DNA of 64,000 nt from CALBJU01 sp965247125 (GCA_965247125.1 CBDFGO010000002.1:930001-994000); one strand, 5' to 3'; positions 17,227-26,554 are shown, counted from the stretch's first letter. A program made the numbers and translations. The notes: a model not told the origin generated them from the sequence alone.

Positions 17227-18513
17227 CTAGAATCCGAATCCGAAACGTGGATTGACCACATTGTTGTATATGGATCCAAATCGGTAGCTGAACCCAAAAT
17301 CGAGTTCGTATTCGAAGTCAGTCGGGAGGCGTTTGTTACCCAGGAGTACTTCATCATCATCCGCCACTTCCGCCGGAAGCCAGATTTGATCGTGGACCGA
17401 CGACATTTCTGCGCCAATGCTGATCGAGAGGCCACGAGCTATCCGGATATCCATCTCACCACTCAGACTGACGTTGTAGAGATCAAACAAGGACTCTTCG
17501 AAATCTGTTATGTAAGACTCGACGGATAAGCGCAATTCTGCATTTCCCCAGGGCTGTCTGAAATCGGATCTAAGTTGCAGTTGATTCTGAACGAGGGTCT
17601 GGTTGAGCTTGTTGTAGACCGTGAGTTCTTCGTACTGGTTCTTTCTGAAATTCAGCTCATACTGCAATCTCAGGTCGCGCGTTGAGGACTCGGTATACGG
17701 AAAGAACGAGAACTCCAACGACGGAGAAAGGGACATCGACAGATCTGTATTTCTGCTGGAGGACGTGTTGAAGAAACTCATCAGACCGACAGACCAGTGG
17801 GGGCCGAGGCTCTTTACTAGCTGACTGAACACGTTTCCGTCACGGTTAATGCTGTTTATGGTCCCGTCGCTTAGTTCAAATTCACTTTCTCGATAGCTAA
17901 ACCTTCCGGAGAGAAAAAACTTCCACTCTTCGGTTGTGCGATTTGCCGAGAGGCGGGTCTCGATTCTGGTGCTACTCTGGGTATCCTCCGCTTCATAGTT
18001 TCCACTCACCCTCACGTTGAACACCCAGAAATTCCAGGGGTCATCTAAAACCTGAGCTGCGAGGGGCATACTGCTCTGCTCAATAATCGGAACGGACACC
18101 AGCAGCCGATCTCCCATTTTTGTGGTCATCAAAAAGCGAACCAGCCCCCTGGCCATGGTTTCTGTGAGGCCAGCTCGGCGCTCGTTATCCGTGTTCGTCG
18201 AAGCCGAGAGGTAGTGCAACGTCTCTACCATGGTCGAGAGGTGTTCCTGTCCAATGAACTGGAGTTCGTACTCGTTGCCACTGGAGGCCGTTCTGCGGCG
18301 TGTCACCAGAAGATGAACGTCGGATCCAACCCGATCCCGTATATAATTGATGTATGGAATTTCTCTACGGATGTAATCGAAATCACAAGAGCGTTCACAG
18401 TCCAGAAAAACGTTAAGTGTCTCAGATCTTTCGTCCTGAGCGGCCACTGGTTGTGAAAAGACAACAGCACCGAATAGAATGACCAACGATCCAGTAAGTA
18501 ACAAACGATTCAT
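17227..18513 (-). CDS. Outer-membrane beta-barrel protein of unknown function
   Basis: 428 aa with a signal peptide (LLLTGSLVILFGAVVFSQPVAA). Residues 30-140 form a globular part with CERSCDFDYIRREIPY, a double-Cys segment followed by DRVGSDVHLLVTRR. From about residue 170 the sequence alternates polar and aromatic/hydrophobic residues in 10-12-residue strands and ends NVVNPRFGFGF, with a terminal Phe typical of barrel proteins recognised by the BAM machinery. I know similar uncharacterised Bacteroidota/Rhodothermota proteins but no function. The gene is single, separated from the Gfo/Idh/MocA gene by 101 bases. Confidence 0.75.
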   Translation of the reverse strand: MNRLLLTGSLVILFGAVVFSQPVAAQDERSETLNVFLDCERSCDFDYIRREIPYINYIRDRVGSDVHLLVTRRRTASSGNEYELQFIGQEHLSTMVETLHYLSASTNTDNERRAGLTETMARGLVRFLMTTKMGDRLLVSVPIIEQSSMPLAAQVLDDPWNFWVFNVRVSGNYEAEDTQSSTRIETRLSANRTTEEWKFFLSGRFSYRESEFELSDGTINSINRDGNVFSQLVKSLGPHWSVGLMSFFNTSSSRNTDLSMSLSPSLEFSFFPYTESSTRDLRLQYELNFRKNQYEELTVYNKLNQTLVQNQLQLRSDFRQPWGNAELRLSVESYITDFEESLFDLYNVSLSGEMDIRIARGLSISIGAEMSSVHDQIWLPAEVADDDEVLLGNKRLPTDFEYELDFGFSYRFGSIYNNVVNPRFGFGF

Positions 18514-18564
18514 GCGGGGGCGGATTAAGTGATGAGGGTGAACTAAAAAACGTGTCTGACAAAA

Positions 18565-18800
18565 ATAGAAAGAGCCCGACCTTACAGGGTCGGGCTCTTC
18601 CCGAGGACAAACCGCCTTGAGACAAATCCTGGATGAATCAGTTTTTATCTCGAAAGAGTTATCGACCCTGCTAAAAATACCTTAAGAACGAGCGCCTGAA
18701 TGTGTTCACACGAACTATTACGGCCTGTGGGCCGTAGACGCCTGGGCCAACAAAACCATTCCCACGCTCAATCACATTCATGTGTTCTGCACATTACAGG
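18565..18800 (-). ncRNA. Candidate structured small RNA (family not recognised)
   Basis: The 355-base gap between the divergent genes at 18513 and 18869 contains no convincing frame but ends in the minus-strand terminator at 18570-18599. Upstream on the minus strand are a perfect 7-bp hairpin (CTACGGCC/GGCCGTA around CACA, near 18719-18737) and 8-bp complementary arms TGAATGTG/CACATTCA. Next to these arms is a second pair, GAGCG/CGCTC, whose order would give a pseudoknot. I could not match it to tmRNA, SRP RNA or RNase P RNA. The 5' end is a guess. Confidence 0.3.
18570..18599 (-). terminator. Strong intrinsic terminator, minus strand
   Basis: A perfect 12-bp stem (AAGAGCCCGACC and complement) with a six-base loop, followed on the minus strand by TTCTATTTTTG. 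There is no T-run on the plus strand. No protein gene on the minus strand lies upstream of it in the next 300 bases, so it should end a non-coding transcript. Confidence 0.8.
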
Positions 18801-18868
18801 GAGACCGATCTGGTTAAACCTGTACTGGACCATTGCGTAAGAGAGGCAGCTTACCCGAAGAACTACCT

Positions 18869-20176
18869 ATGCGGAATCAGGTCATCAATGAGGTGGAACA
18901 ATCCATTCTGGCGTCTCATCCAGAAGGGGCTTCGTATTCAGTAGAGGCCCTCAGGTCCAGCTCGATGCCGGGTGGTGTACGACACTTCCTCATGAGTGCT
19001 CTTGAGCGCCGAGCAGAGATGGAAGCTTCAAACCTGTTGGCAAGCCAATCAGAATGGTTTGATTTCCGGAACGAAGAATTTCAATCCATACTGCATCAAG
19101 CCGTGCTGGCATTACGGAAAACCGCTCATTTCCCTCCGTCAGAATGGCACCGCGCCCTGCGACAGGCCGTGGAAAATGTTTTGAACTATCTCATCACGCC
19201 GGTCGAGACCCTGTGTATATTTGTCTTTTCGGAGCACGAGGAGTGGATTCCGACAATAGATCTGCAGCGAAAGTCCAAGTATTTTTCGGACTACCCGTAC
19301 ATCAATCGCGCGGTCGATGCCTACATTTCCCGAAAGGACGATCAAAAAATATCTCGCACCGAATTCGAGACTGCTCTCTCTCATCTGGATGTGAAAATGA
19401 CGTCGTCGCACGATGCGAGCGCGTGGAGTGGCCTGCTCAAACCTCTCATCGAACTGATGAACAGCCTGGATCTTGGAGCATCGGGGCTTCCGATTTCCTT
19501 TGCGACTGAATTTTTTGAGAGCAAACTGCAGCCCGAGATCGCCGCCTCCATAACGGCCGCTGCCGATGAGCGCGGTGCGGAAATGATCACGGTCGGATCA
19601 CTCGAATCGATCATCCAGACGTCACTGGACCAGAAGGCAATTGAGCTTGCTGCGTCACTATCGTTGTCTGACGAAGGTAAATCTTCTCCTGCCGGCGAAT
19701 CCGCGGGTCCCGATGGGGCCGAGTCGGAGAGTTTGAAGGCCGTAATGCCCCTCTGGAAAAAATTCCAGAAAAAGGCCACGAAAGACCAGCCGGCAGGGCA
19801 CTCGATCACGGAGAAGCAACCACTCTGGAGAACATTTAAGAGGGATGAAGACCATCTATCTCCAGAGAAAGACAGGTCATCTCAAGAGAAGGAAGAACCG
19901 GACCCGGCACTCAACACCGGCGACTCGAATAGTGACCGAATTGTTTTGGGGTCAGCAGTCACTAGGCGCGACCGCTATGTTCGAGAACTCTTTGGCGGAA
20001 ATGAAGAGGCCTTTCTGGCGGTCATGACACACCTGGCTCAAGCGGCCGACTGGACCAGCGCTTCCAGCGTTATCGCTGAGCACGTCTTTCGACCCTATCA
20101 GGTCGATATTTACTCCTCTATTGCTGTAGATTTTACCAATGCGGTAGAATCTCGATATTCGGGAACAGTTACCTGA
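18869..20176 (+). CDS. Conserved hypothetical cytosolic protein
   Basis: 435 aa from the ATG at 18869; an in-frame TTG at 18833 would add 12 residues. No signal peptide or membrane segment is visible. The N-terminal 230 residues are helical (VINEVEQSILASHPEG, HRALRQAVENVLNYLITPVE). Residues 270-360 are a charged, low-complexity linker containing two similar short segments (MPLWKKFQKKATKDQPA and QPLWRTFKRDEDHLSP). The C-terminal 65 residues form a compact block (DRYVRELFGGNEEAFLAVMT followed by VFRPYQVDIYSSIAVDF). I do not recognise the family. It ends 25 bases before the acyl-CoA carboxylase gene and may share its transcript. Confidence 0.75.
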   Translation: MRNQVINEVEQSILASHPEGASYSVEALRSSSMPGGVRHFLMSALERRAEMEASNLLASQSEWFDFRNEEFQSILHQAVLALRKTAHFPPSEWHRALRQAVENVLNYLITPVETLCIFVFSEHEEWIPTIDLQRKSKYFSDYPYINRAVDAYISRKDDQKISRTEFETALSHLDVKMTSSHDASAWSGLLKPLIELMNSLDLGASGLPISFATEFFESKLQPEIAASITAAADERGAEMITVGSLESIIQTSLDQKAIELAASLSLSDEGKSSPAGESAGPDGAESESLKAVMPLWKKFQKKATKDQPAGHSITEKQPLWRTFKRDEDHLSPEKDRSSQEKEEPDPALNTGDSNSDRIVLGSAVTRRDRYVRELFGGNEEAFLAVMTHLAQAADWTSASSVIAEHVFRPYQVDIYSSIAVDFTNAVESRYSGTVT

Positions 20177-20201
20177 CCCCGCTCCACCCAGCAATCGAAA
20201 T

Positions 20202-21755
20202 ATGAGTTCCAAAAAAGATCTTTTCCCCAATCTCCATTCAAGGCGAGACGAAGCAAAACTCGGTGGTGGAGAAGAACGGATCGAGAAACAGCATGCTCGT
20301 GGAAAACTCACTGCTCGAGAACGCATAGAAATCTTGCTTGACGAGGGCTCCTTCGAAGAGCTCGGCATGTTCGTGCGGCATCAGATTCACGATTTCGATC
20401 TCGAAAAAAATCGTCCCTATGGAGATGGCGTCGTGACTGGATTTGGCACCATTGATGGCCGCCTCGTCTATGTCTACAGTCAGGATTTCACGGTATTTGG
20501 TGGATCACTCGGGCAGGCGCACGCCGAAAAAATAGTCAAAATCATGAATCTGGCGCTCGAGAATGGCGCGCCGGTCATTGGTCTGAACGATTCAGGCGGT
20601 GCTCGCATTCAGGAAGGAGTGGTATCGTTGGGAGGATATGCAGACATTTTTCTTCTGAATACGCTCGCCTCGGGGGTCATACCTCAGATCTCAGGTGTCC
20701 TCGGGCCTTGCGCTGGCGGCGCCGTGTATTCACCGGCCATTACAGACTTCGTGTTCATGGTGCGGTCAACGAGCTATATGTTCGTCACCGGACCAAATGT
20801 TGTGAAGACAGTCACCCATGAAGAGGTATCCTTTGAAGACCTCGGTGGCGCAGATACCCACGCAACGAAGAGTGGCGTGGCCCATATGGCCTGCGACAGT
20901 GAAGCCGAATGCCTGATGGCCATTCGCGAATTGTATTCGTACCTGCCATCGAATTGCGAAGAACCGGCTCCCCACTCGCCGACCTCAGATCCGATCGACA
21001 GAGCCGATTCAGAACTCGACACGATCGTACCAGAGAATCCCAACAAGCCATACGAAATGCGGTCTGTGATCTCCATGCTCGTGGACGATGGCCGCTTCTT
21101 CGAATTACACGCTGATTTTGCTCCGAACATTCTTGTGGGCTTTGCTCGGATGAACGGTTCGCCCACCGGAATAGTCGCCAACAATCCTTCGGTCCTCGCT
21201 GGGGTCCTGGACATCGATTCATCGATCAAGGCCGCTCGGTTTGTAAGGTTTTGCGATGCGTTTAATATTCCGCTCGTGGTACTTGAGGACGTCCCGGGAT
21301 TCATGCCCGGTACAGATCAAGAATGGCGGGGTATTATTCGAAACGGAGCCAAACTCCTGTATGCGTTTTGTGAATCCACGGTACCCAAAATCACCATCAT
21401 CACCCGAAAAGCATACGGTGGTGCTTATGATGTGATGAACAGCAAGCACATCCGGGGCGACCTCAATTACGCCTGGCCGTCGGCGGAAATCGCAGTGATG
21501 GGTCCCAAGGGCGCTGTAGAAATCATCCACAAGAAGAAGATTGCTTCGGCGAGTAATCCTGAGGAGGAAGAGGATCGCATCATCGAGGAATATCGGAATC
21601 GCTTTGCCAATCCCTATGTGGCGGCCGAGTATGGTTATATCGACGATGTTATTGAGCCGTCCGCAACCCGGCTCCGTATTATCCGTGGACTGGAGATGCT
21701 CCGGAACAAAGTGGTCAAGAATCCGCCAAAAAAACACGGCAATATTCCCCTCTAG
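20202..21755 (+). CDS. pccB: Acyl-CoA carboxylase carboxyltransferase (beta) subunit, propionyl-CoA type
   Basis: 517 aa, the usual family length. It opens with the typical RIEKQHARGKLTARERIEIL and has the two crotonase-like halves: VIGLNDSGGARIQEGV, CAGGAVYSPAITDF and YMFVTGPNVVKTVTHEEV in the first, PLVVLEDVPGFMPGT and ITRKAYGGAYDVMNSKHI in the second. The enzyme moves the carboxyl group from biotin to propionyl-CoA or a similar acyl-CoA, feeding methylmalonyl-CoA into the TCA cycle. The biotin carboxylase/carrier subunit is not in the window. Substrate preference (propionyl versus acetyl or methylcrotonyl) is judged from overall likeness only. Confidence 0.93.
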   Translation: MSSKKDLFPNLHSRRDEAKLGGGEERIEKQHARGKLTARERIEILLDEGSFEELGMFVRHQIHDFDLEKNRPYGDGVVTGFGTIDGRLVYVYSQDFTVFGGSLGQAHAEKIVKIMNLALENGAPVIGLNDSGGARIQEGVVSLGGYADIFLLNTLASGVIPQISGVLGPCAGGAVYSPAITDFVFMVRSTSYMFVTGPNVVKTVTHEEVSFEDLGGADTHATKSGVAHMACDSEAECLMAIRELYSYLPSNCEEPAPHSPTSDPIDRADSELDTIVPENPNKPYEMRSVISMLVDDGRFFELHADFAPNILVGFARMNGSPTGIVANNPSVLAGVLDIDSSIKAARFVRFCDAFNIPLVVLEDVPGFMPGTDQEWRGIIRNGAKLLYAFCESTVPKITIITRKAYGGAYDVMNSKHIRGDLNYAWPSAEIAVMGPKGAVEIIHKKKIASASNPEEEEDRIIEEYRNRFANPYVAAEYGYIDDVIEPSATRLRIIRGLEMLRNKVVKNPPKKHGNIPL

Positions 21756-21927
21756 AATTGTTTGGGGTCGTTATTGCGAATTGTTGAAAACTGATTTAGG
21801 CCTTGCTGCATTCCACACAAACTATTATCCTTCACAGGGATACCAGTTGATCGTGAGGAGTCACTTTAGGTCACTCGGTCAAGAGTCCGTTATTGGGTAA
21901 GAAAAAGATTAATCAGATGACAACATC

Positions 21928-24168
21928 GTGCGGCACCGTATTGTAGCCTTAATCGCTCTCTTTCTTGTAGGTCCCTTGACATCCGCGGCACAGAACGAGA
22001 GCACCGCAGCCCGTCGCATCGAAATCCGCGGGCCAGAGCAACTTCTGACCCGGGCTTCGGACATTCCCTCCATTCATTCGGCACTCCCGGACACGGTCAC
22101 GAACCGTCAGTTTCTGGAGCACCTGTCGGTTCTTTACGGATATCAGTCAGATATCATGGCTGCTGCCGCGCGCGAGGATGAAGATGCTCTTGCATCTGTG
22201 CTGGATCTGGCGATGGGTGAACTGGGTGAGTTGATTCAAAATGACTATCTGACCGAAGACCCGAGATTTTCCAGCGTTTACGAAATCCTTGTTGGTGAGT
22301 ACGAGCTTTTGTATGGGCCTTCCGACACCCTATTTGCGGCGTTTGGAGACATTTTCGACGTTCGTAAAGCCCTGTTTGCGAGTCTCGATAGTGTCAAGGA
22401 TCCGCTTTTGGAGGATGTGGTTCCGACGGGGCTTCAACCCGTAGGGACTGAAGTTCCTATGACCATGAATCGGCTTGTCGAAAGCAGTATGGAATTCCTG
22501 CTTCGCGAACGGCGAGAGTCCCTTCAGGCATGGATGAGCCGGGCCGACACCTACTTCCCTATGATCGAGCAGATCTTCGAGGAAGAGGAAGTTCCAAATG
22601 AACTGAAGTATCTCGCGATGATCGAGTCAGGTCTGAATCCGCGAGCGCGAAGCTGGGCGCAGGCGGTCGGAATGTGGCAGTTCGTGGCTGCGACGGGACG
22701 AGCCTACGATCTGAATGTCAACGCCTGGGTCGATGATCGTATGGACCCGGAACTGTCTACCCGAGCATCTGCCCGTCATCTTAGGTCCCTGTACGATTAC
22801 TACGACCAGGACTGGCAGATCGCGTTGGCTGGCTATAACTGCAGTCCCCGATGCATCAGGCGAGCGATGAGAAGGAGCGGCCGGACGAATCCCACATTCT
22901 GGGACATCTACCGTTATCTCCCTCGAGAAACCCGAAATTACATTCCGACCTACATCGCAACGTCCCTTATAGCCTCAAATCCTGAGGCTTATGGACTTGA
23001 ACGAATCGAAGCAGGGCCTCAGTACACGTACGATGTTGCTCCGGTAACCGGCATGCTCTCCCTTAGCGACGTGGCGAGAATGGCCGGGACAGACCTCACG
23101 ACAATCAAAGCCCTGAATCCGAATCTGAAAAGAGATACGCTTCCTCCGACCATCGGCCCATTCTATCTTCGAATTCCCGTGGGGAGTCACGAGCGGTTTA
23201 CCACCGCATTCGATGCGTTGCCGCCTGAATCCAAGCGGCCTTCCGGCGAGTACATCGTGAGGCGAGGGGATACATTGAGTGGAATCGGATCGCAGTTCGG
23301 ATTTTCCGTTTCGCGGTTGATGCAGAAGAACGGTCTCCGATCTACCAACATCCGAATCGGACAACGACTGGTAGTGCCCGTCACTGATTACACAGGGTCA
23401 GTTGCAGAAGCTCGCTTTGCTGACTCATCGCAGATTTCTGTACTGTATCAGCGTCGCGTAAATCGTCCCATCGTGGTCCAACAGGATGTCGTAGCACAAG
23501 GCGGTGCCGCAAGCACCACCTCGAGTGCCAGCACACCGATACAACAGGTAGGTCTGCGCACCACGTCTTCATCTTCAACTTCCTCCACAGCCTCCACAGC
23601 CTCCACAGCCTCCACAGCCTCCACAGCCTCCACAGCCTCCACAGCCTCCACAGCCTCCACAGGCTCCAATCAGCCAGAAACGAATACACGCATCACTCAT
23701 GTCGTCAGACGCGGCGACACATTGGGCGCGATAGGTGAGCGGTACAGGGTCAGCGTGCGCAAGCTTCAGGGCTGGAATCAGCTGTCGGGCTCTCGCATCA
23801 ACGTAGGTCAGCGTTTGACCATTTATACGGACGGTCGCTCCGCACCGGCTGCGAGGTCTGGGCCGGTGATCCACCGGGTTCGTCGAGGAGACACGCTCAG
23901 CGAAATTGCCGACACCTACGATGTGAGGGTATCTGAGCTCCGGCGCTGGAACGACCTCCGAGGCTCAAACATCAGAATAGATCAACGTCTCTCGATCTAT
24001 GCGACCCGGGACGGCAGTGGTGATGTTGTGACCCACACCGTTAGGCGAGGAGATACGCTTATCAAAATTGCCCAGCGAAATGGAGTCAGCGTGGCAAAGA
24101 TCAAAGAGTGGAATAATCTCAGCTCGAACACGATCCGCATCGGACAGTCTCTCAAAATCTTCCGATAA
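21928..24168 (+). CDS. Membrane-bound lytic murein transglycosylase with four LysM domains (MltD-like)
   Basis: 746 aa from a GTG at 21928, with a signal peptide (IVALIALFLVGPLTSAA). Residues about 200-350 form an SLT/MltD-type domain with catalytic Glu233 in MIESGLNPRARSWAQAVGMW and the AGYNCSPRCIRRAM block. LysM domains follow near residues 440 (YIVRRGDTLSGIGSQFGF), 590 (HVVRRGDTLGAIGERY), 650 (HRVRRGDTLSEIADTY) and 700 (HTVRRGDTLIKIAQRNGV). The enzyme cleaves the glycan strands of peptidoglycan in the periplasm, and LysM binds the glycan. A Ser-Thr-Ala linker at residues 551-578 is coded by a 9-bp tandem repeat. A terminator follows at 24177. Confidence 0.93.
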   Translation: MRHRIVALIALFLVGPLTSAAQNESTAARRIEIRGPEQLLTRASDIPSIHSALPDTVTNRQFLEHLSVLYGYQSDIMAAAAREDEDALASVLDLAMGELGELIQNDYLTEDPRFSSVYEILVGEYELLYGPSDTLFAAFGDIFDVRKALFASLDSVKDPLLEDVVPTGLQPVGTEVPMTMNRLVESSMEFLLRERRESLQAWMSRADTYFPMIEQIFEEEEVPNELKYLAMIESGLNPRARSWAQAVGMWQFVAATGRAYDLNVNAWVDDRMDPELSTRASARHLRSLYDYYDQDWQIALAGYNCSPRCIRRAMRRSGRTNPTFWDIYRYLPRETRNYIPTYIATSLIASNPEAYGLERIEAGPQYTYDVAPVTGMLSLSDVARMAGTDLTTIKALNPNLKRDTLPPTIGPFYLRIPVGSHERFTTAFDALPPESKRPSGEYIVRRGDTLSGIGSQFGFSVSRLMQKNGLRSTNIRIGQRLVVPVTDYTGSVAEARFADSSQISVLYQRRVNRPIVVQQDVVAQGGAASTTSSASTPIQQVGLRTTSSSSTSSTASTASTASTASTASTASTASTASTGSNQPETNTRITHVVRRGDTLGAIGERYRVSVRKLQGWNQLSGSRINVGQRLTIYTDGRSAPAARSGPVIHRVRRGDTLSEIADTYDVRVSELRRWNDLRGSNIRIDQRLSIYATRDGSGDVVTHTVRRGDTLIKIAQRNGVSVAKIKEWNNLSSNTIRIGQSLKIFR
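23582..23662 (+). repeat. Nine perfect copies of a 9-bp tandem repeat
   Basis: Nine uninterrupted copies of CCTCCACAG, coding (Ser-Thr-Ala)n in the linker between the first and second LysM domains of the transglycosylase. The unit is a multiple of three, so slippage changes linker length without a frameshift. Perfect identity of all copies indicates recent expansion. Confidence 0.97.
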
Positions 24169-24176
24169 CTCCTGGT

Positions 24177-24219
24177 GAGGGTGCGCCAAGCGAATCTTTG
24201 AGGTGCGCACTCCGTTTTT
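24177..24219 (+). terminator. Intrinsic terminator after the transglycosylase gene
   Basis: An 11-base stem (GAGGGTGCGCC with GGTGCGCACTC) has one mismatch and two G-T pairs and a 14-base loop. It is followed by CG and five T residues and lies nine bases after the transglycosylase stop. Confidence 0.6.
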
Positions 24220-24339
24220 AGGTCTTCATTCCCCTGGTGGCACAATAACACGGCTGTCTCCTTCGTTCAATTGGGGAGAACGAGCATTGTGGGTCCCGCA
24301 GGGATCTCCTCTGACTTCACATGAGCTTTCCACCGACGC

Positions 24340-24945
24340 ATGCATCCTCCTGATGAAGTACTGGTTGCCCGCTATATGGAATCTGCCGATCAGGTAGCCT
24401 TCAGCACGCTGGTTAACCGACATCAAGAGCGGGTATTTGGATACCTGCAGGGAATGGTGCGTGATCGCGAAATTGCCAACGATCTGTTCCAGGATACATT
24501 CATGCGGGTGATAGCAGCCCTCAATAAGGACCGAGGAACGTATTCGGTCCAGGGGAAATTTCTGGGATGGGTTTTGAGGATTGCTCGAAACGCTGCGCTT
24601 GATCATCTCCGGGCGCGCAAGAAATGGCAGGACGTTTCGCCGATGGACGGCGAAGACGACACGTCCTACTGGGATCGCATACCCGATGGCGGACCGTCGG
24701 CTGACGTGTTGATCCAACGAAATGAGCAGGCTGATCATCTCAGGACGTGCATTGAAGAACTCCCGCCAGAGCAACGCGAAGTGTTATTGCTCCGGCACGA
24801 GTCGGATCTGACGTTCAGGGAAATCGCCGAACTTACTGGCTGCTCCATCAACACGGCGTTGGGACGGATGCGTTACGCATTGATAAACCTTCGTCGACTG
24901 ATGTCAGCTACTGTAATCAATGATCTCACGGAAGTGAGTGAATAA
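24340..24945 (+). CDS. ECF-type RNA polymerase sigma factor
   Basis: 201 aa. Region 2 is seen at residues 19-95 (FSTLVNRHQERVFGYLQGMV, DREIANDLFQDTFMRVIAAL) and region 4 at residues 140-195 (LPPEQREVLLLRHESDLTFR, EIAELTGCSINTALGRMRYA). Regions 1 and 3 are absent, as expected for group 4 factors. It should direct RNA polymerase to a set of stress or envelope promoters. The next gene begins within or just after its stop codon and encodes a one-span membrane protein with the layout of an anti-sigma factor. Two related exported proteins follow, possibly as targets or sensors. Confidence 0.93.
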   Translation: MHPPDEVLVARYMESADQVAFSTLVNRHQERVFGYLQGMVRDREIANDLFQDTFMRVIAALNKDRGTYSVQGKFLGWVLRIARNAALDHLRARKKWQDVSPMDGEDDTSYWDRIPDGGPSADVLIQRNEQADHLRTCIEELPPEQREVLLLRHESDLTFREIAELTGCSINTALGRMRYALINLRRLMSATVINDLTEVSE

Positions 24946-24967
24946 CCGATCGATACCGGAAACGGCT

Positions 24968-25606
24968 ATGGAAAACGGCAAGAAAGACATACTTCTACAT
25001 CTCTACGGGGAAGCATCAAATGAGAGTGATCTCAGATCGCTTCTCAGAGATGAGGAACTGAAGACGGAATACACGCAGCTGAGCGAGGCCAAGTTCAGGC
25101 TTGACCACATGAATAAGCAGCGTCCGGATCAAGCAGTGATCGATGGTATCCTGGCGGCTGCAGCATCGGAAGCGGGTTTGCCAACGACATCCTCGAGACA
25201 AGATCGCGGGCCAATTGCACGCCATCCTCGGCTCAAAAAAGTGCTGATTCCCGTCTTATCGATTGCGGCGGCGATCGTATTCGGTATCGGAATCGGATGG
25301 TTTGGCGCTTCTTCGGAGTCGGTCTCGGGCGATTCCCCGCTGGCACTTACAGAACATGAAAATGATCTCGTTCCGCCGGAATCTCTTTTCCGATTTGTGC
25401 CCTCAAGACAGGGCGGCCTCTCTCAGGTGGCATCAACAGATCCGAGACTGACGTGGGACGACTCCACACCGCTTCATCAAGTACAGCGAAGAATTGAAAA
25501 TATGCGTCCCGCCGATCTGCTCGACTGGGGAGAGAAAGCCATTCCCCTGGAGGCTCTGCCGAGTTCGAACCGAAATAGATTCAGAACGGTCGGCTCAAAC
25601 AACTAA
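24968..25606 (+). CDS. Putative membrane anti-sigma factor
   Basis: 212 aa from the ATG at 24968; a GTG at 24938 overlapping the sigma-factor stop is also possible. The N-terminal 75 residues are charged and cytosolic, opening with KKDILLHLYGEASNESDL, which resembles the helical start of anti-sigma factors. A single hydrophobic span follows at about residues 84-105 (VLIPVLSIAAAIVFGIGIGW), then a periplasmic tail of about 100 residues. No zinc-binding HxxxCxxC motif is present, so it is not a ZAS-type factor. The role is inferred from position and layout, not from a firm family match. Confidence 0.6.
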   Translation: MENGKKDILLHLYGEASNESDLRSLLRDEELKTEYTQLSEAKFRLDHMNKQRPDQAVIDGILAAAASEAGLPTTSSRQDRGPIARHPRLKKVLIPVLSIAAAIVFGIGIGWFGASSESVSGDSPLALTEHENDLVPPESLFRFVPSRQGGLSQVASTDPRLTWDDSTPLHQVQRRIENMRPADLLDWGEKAIPLEALPSSNRNRFRTVGSNN

Positions 25607-25660
25607 TCAATTATTAGACGAAAAACCAGCGACTGCTCAAGCAGCCTGGAGGGAAGGAAA

Positions 25661-26554
25661 ATGACCAGACTACTTCAAAAAATACTGACGACCTCGCTCA
25701 TGATGGTCATGATCGTGCCTCTCGCGTTCGGGCAGGATCATCAAAAAGTGACGATCGAAGAAGGAAAGGTGTTCGTCAACGGTAAGGAAGTTCCAAAAAG
25801 TGAGTTGCCGGAATCGTTGAGGAATGTGGATGTAAACACGCACTTCAGCTTCTGGAGTACAGACAATGCTTTCATTGAAATCAATGGAAATGTTTTCACA
25901 TTTGAGGATGGCCGACTTACCGAAGCCGACGAGGACTTCGTCGCCGCAAACAATGTGATGGTCTATTTCTCCACAAACGAGAGAGATTTTCCGGTTCGAT
26001 TATTTAAACGAACCCCAGCAGATTTTTCCTTTGTCGTTGCTCCCCAGTTTCACGCGCAAGCCATGAATACATACATGGCGGCACTTAGTGAGCGCGCTTT
26101 AAAGTTCGATGAACTGCGATTTGAACTTGCTGAAGTGGCTCCGGAAAGCAATGCGATAGCTCGTCAGCTCGTGGTTGAAGCGGAAAATGCAGCGCGGATG
26201 GTAAGCTCACTCCCACGAGTTGAATTTGAGTCCTATATGGGAAGACTGCAGGGGATGGATCGACATCTATATGGCGAGCTTCTCCGCGAAAATGAGATGG
26301 AAACCCAGACTCATCATCTCGCCATGCAAATTCTTCAGGCCGAAAACCGGGCAGATCAAGAGAAATTGACGGATGATCTCCGTAAAACTCTGATTGAGAT
26401 ATTTCAACTCAAACAGGAAAATCGGCGCAGCGAAATAGATCAGCTTGCAATTGAGCTGAAAGAACTTCAAGGCCGCTTGGAAGAACGCGAATCCCTTCAG
26501 GCAGACATCATCGATAGCCGCCTGAAAGATCTGTTGGAACGGCACAGGTGGTAA
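25661..26554 (+). CDS. Exported coiled-coil protein, paralogue 1 of the ECF-linked pair
   Basis: 297 aa with a signal peptide (ILTTSLMMVMIVPLAFG) and a good ribosome-binding site (GGAGGGAAGG). The mature start reads VTIEEGKVFVNGKEVPKSEL, a short beta motif, and residues 140-297 are predicted helical with long amphipathic stretches ending in EIDQLAIELKELQGRLEERE. This helical tail is reminiscent of CpxP/Spy-type periplasmic proteins, but no LTxxQ motif is evident. The neighbouring gene encodes a relative with the same start and end motifs. I infer an envelope-stress role from the upstream sigma factor; there is no direct evidence. Confidence 0.75.
   Translation: MTRLLQKILTTSLMMVMIVPLAFGQDHQKVTIEEGKVFVNGKEVPKSELPESLRNVDVNTHFSFWSTDNAFIEINGNVFTFEDGRLTEADEDFVAANNVMVYFSTNERDFPVRLFKRTPADFSFVVAPQFHAQAMNTYMAALSERALKFDELRFELAEVAPESNAIARQLVVEAENAARMVSSLPRVEFESYMGRLQGMDRHLYGELLRENEMETQTHHLAMQILQAENRADQEKLTDDLRKTLIEIFQLKQENRRSEIDQLAIELKELQGRLEERESLQADIIDSRLKDLLERHRW

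Noticed and set aside
18565..18800. tmRNA, RNase P RNA or SRP RNA at the candidate small-RNA locus
   Set aside because: No tRNA-like acceptor/T-arm, tag frame, or conserved RNase P/SRP core sequence is visible.
21760..21775. Second sigma-54-like site TTGGGGTCGTTATTGC after pccB
   Set aside because: Only the GG and GC doublets and TTGC fit; the CAC element is lost, and it is about 150 bases from the next gene.
23582..23662. CRISPR-like array
   Set aside because: The repeat unit is 9 bp with no spacers and lies in frame in a transglycosylase.
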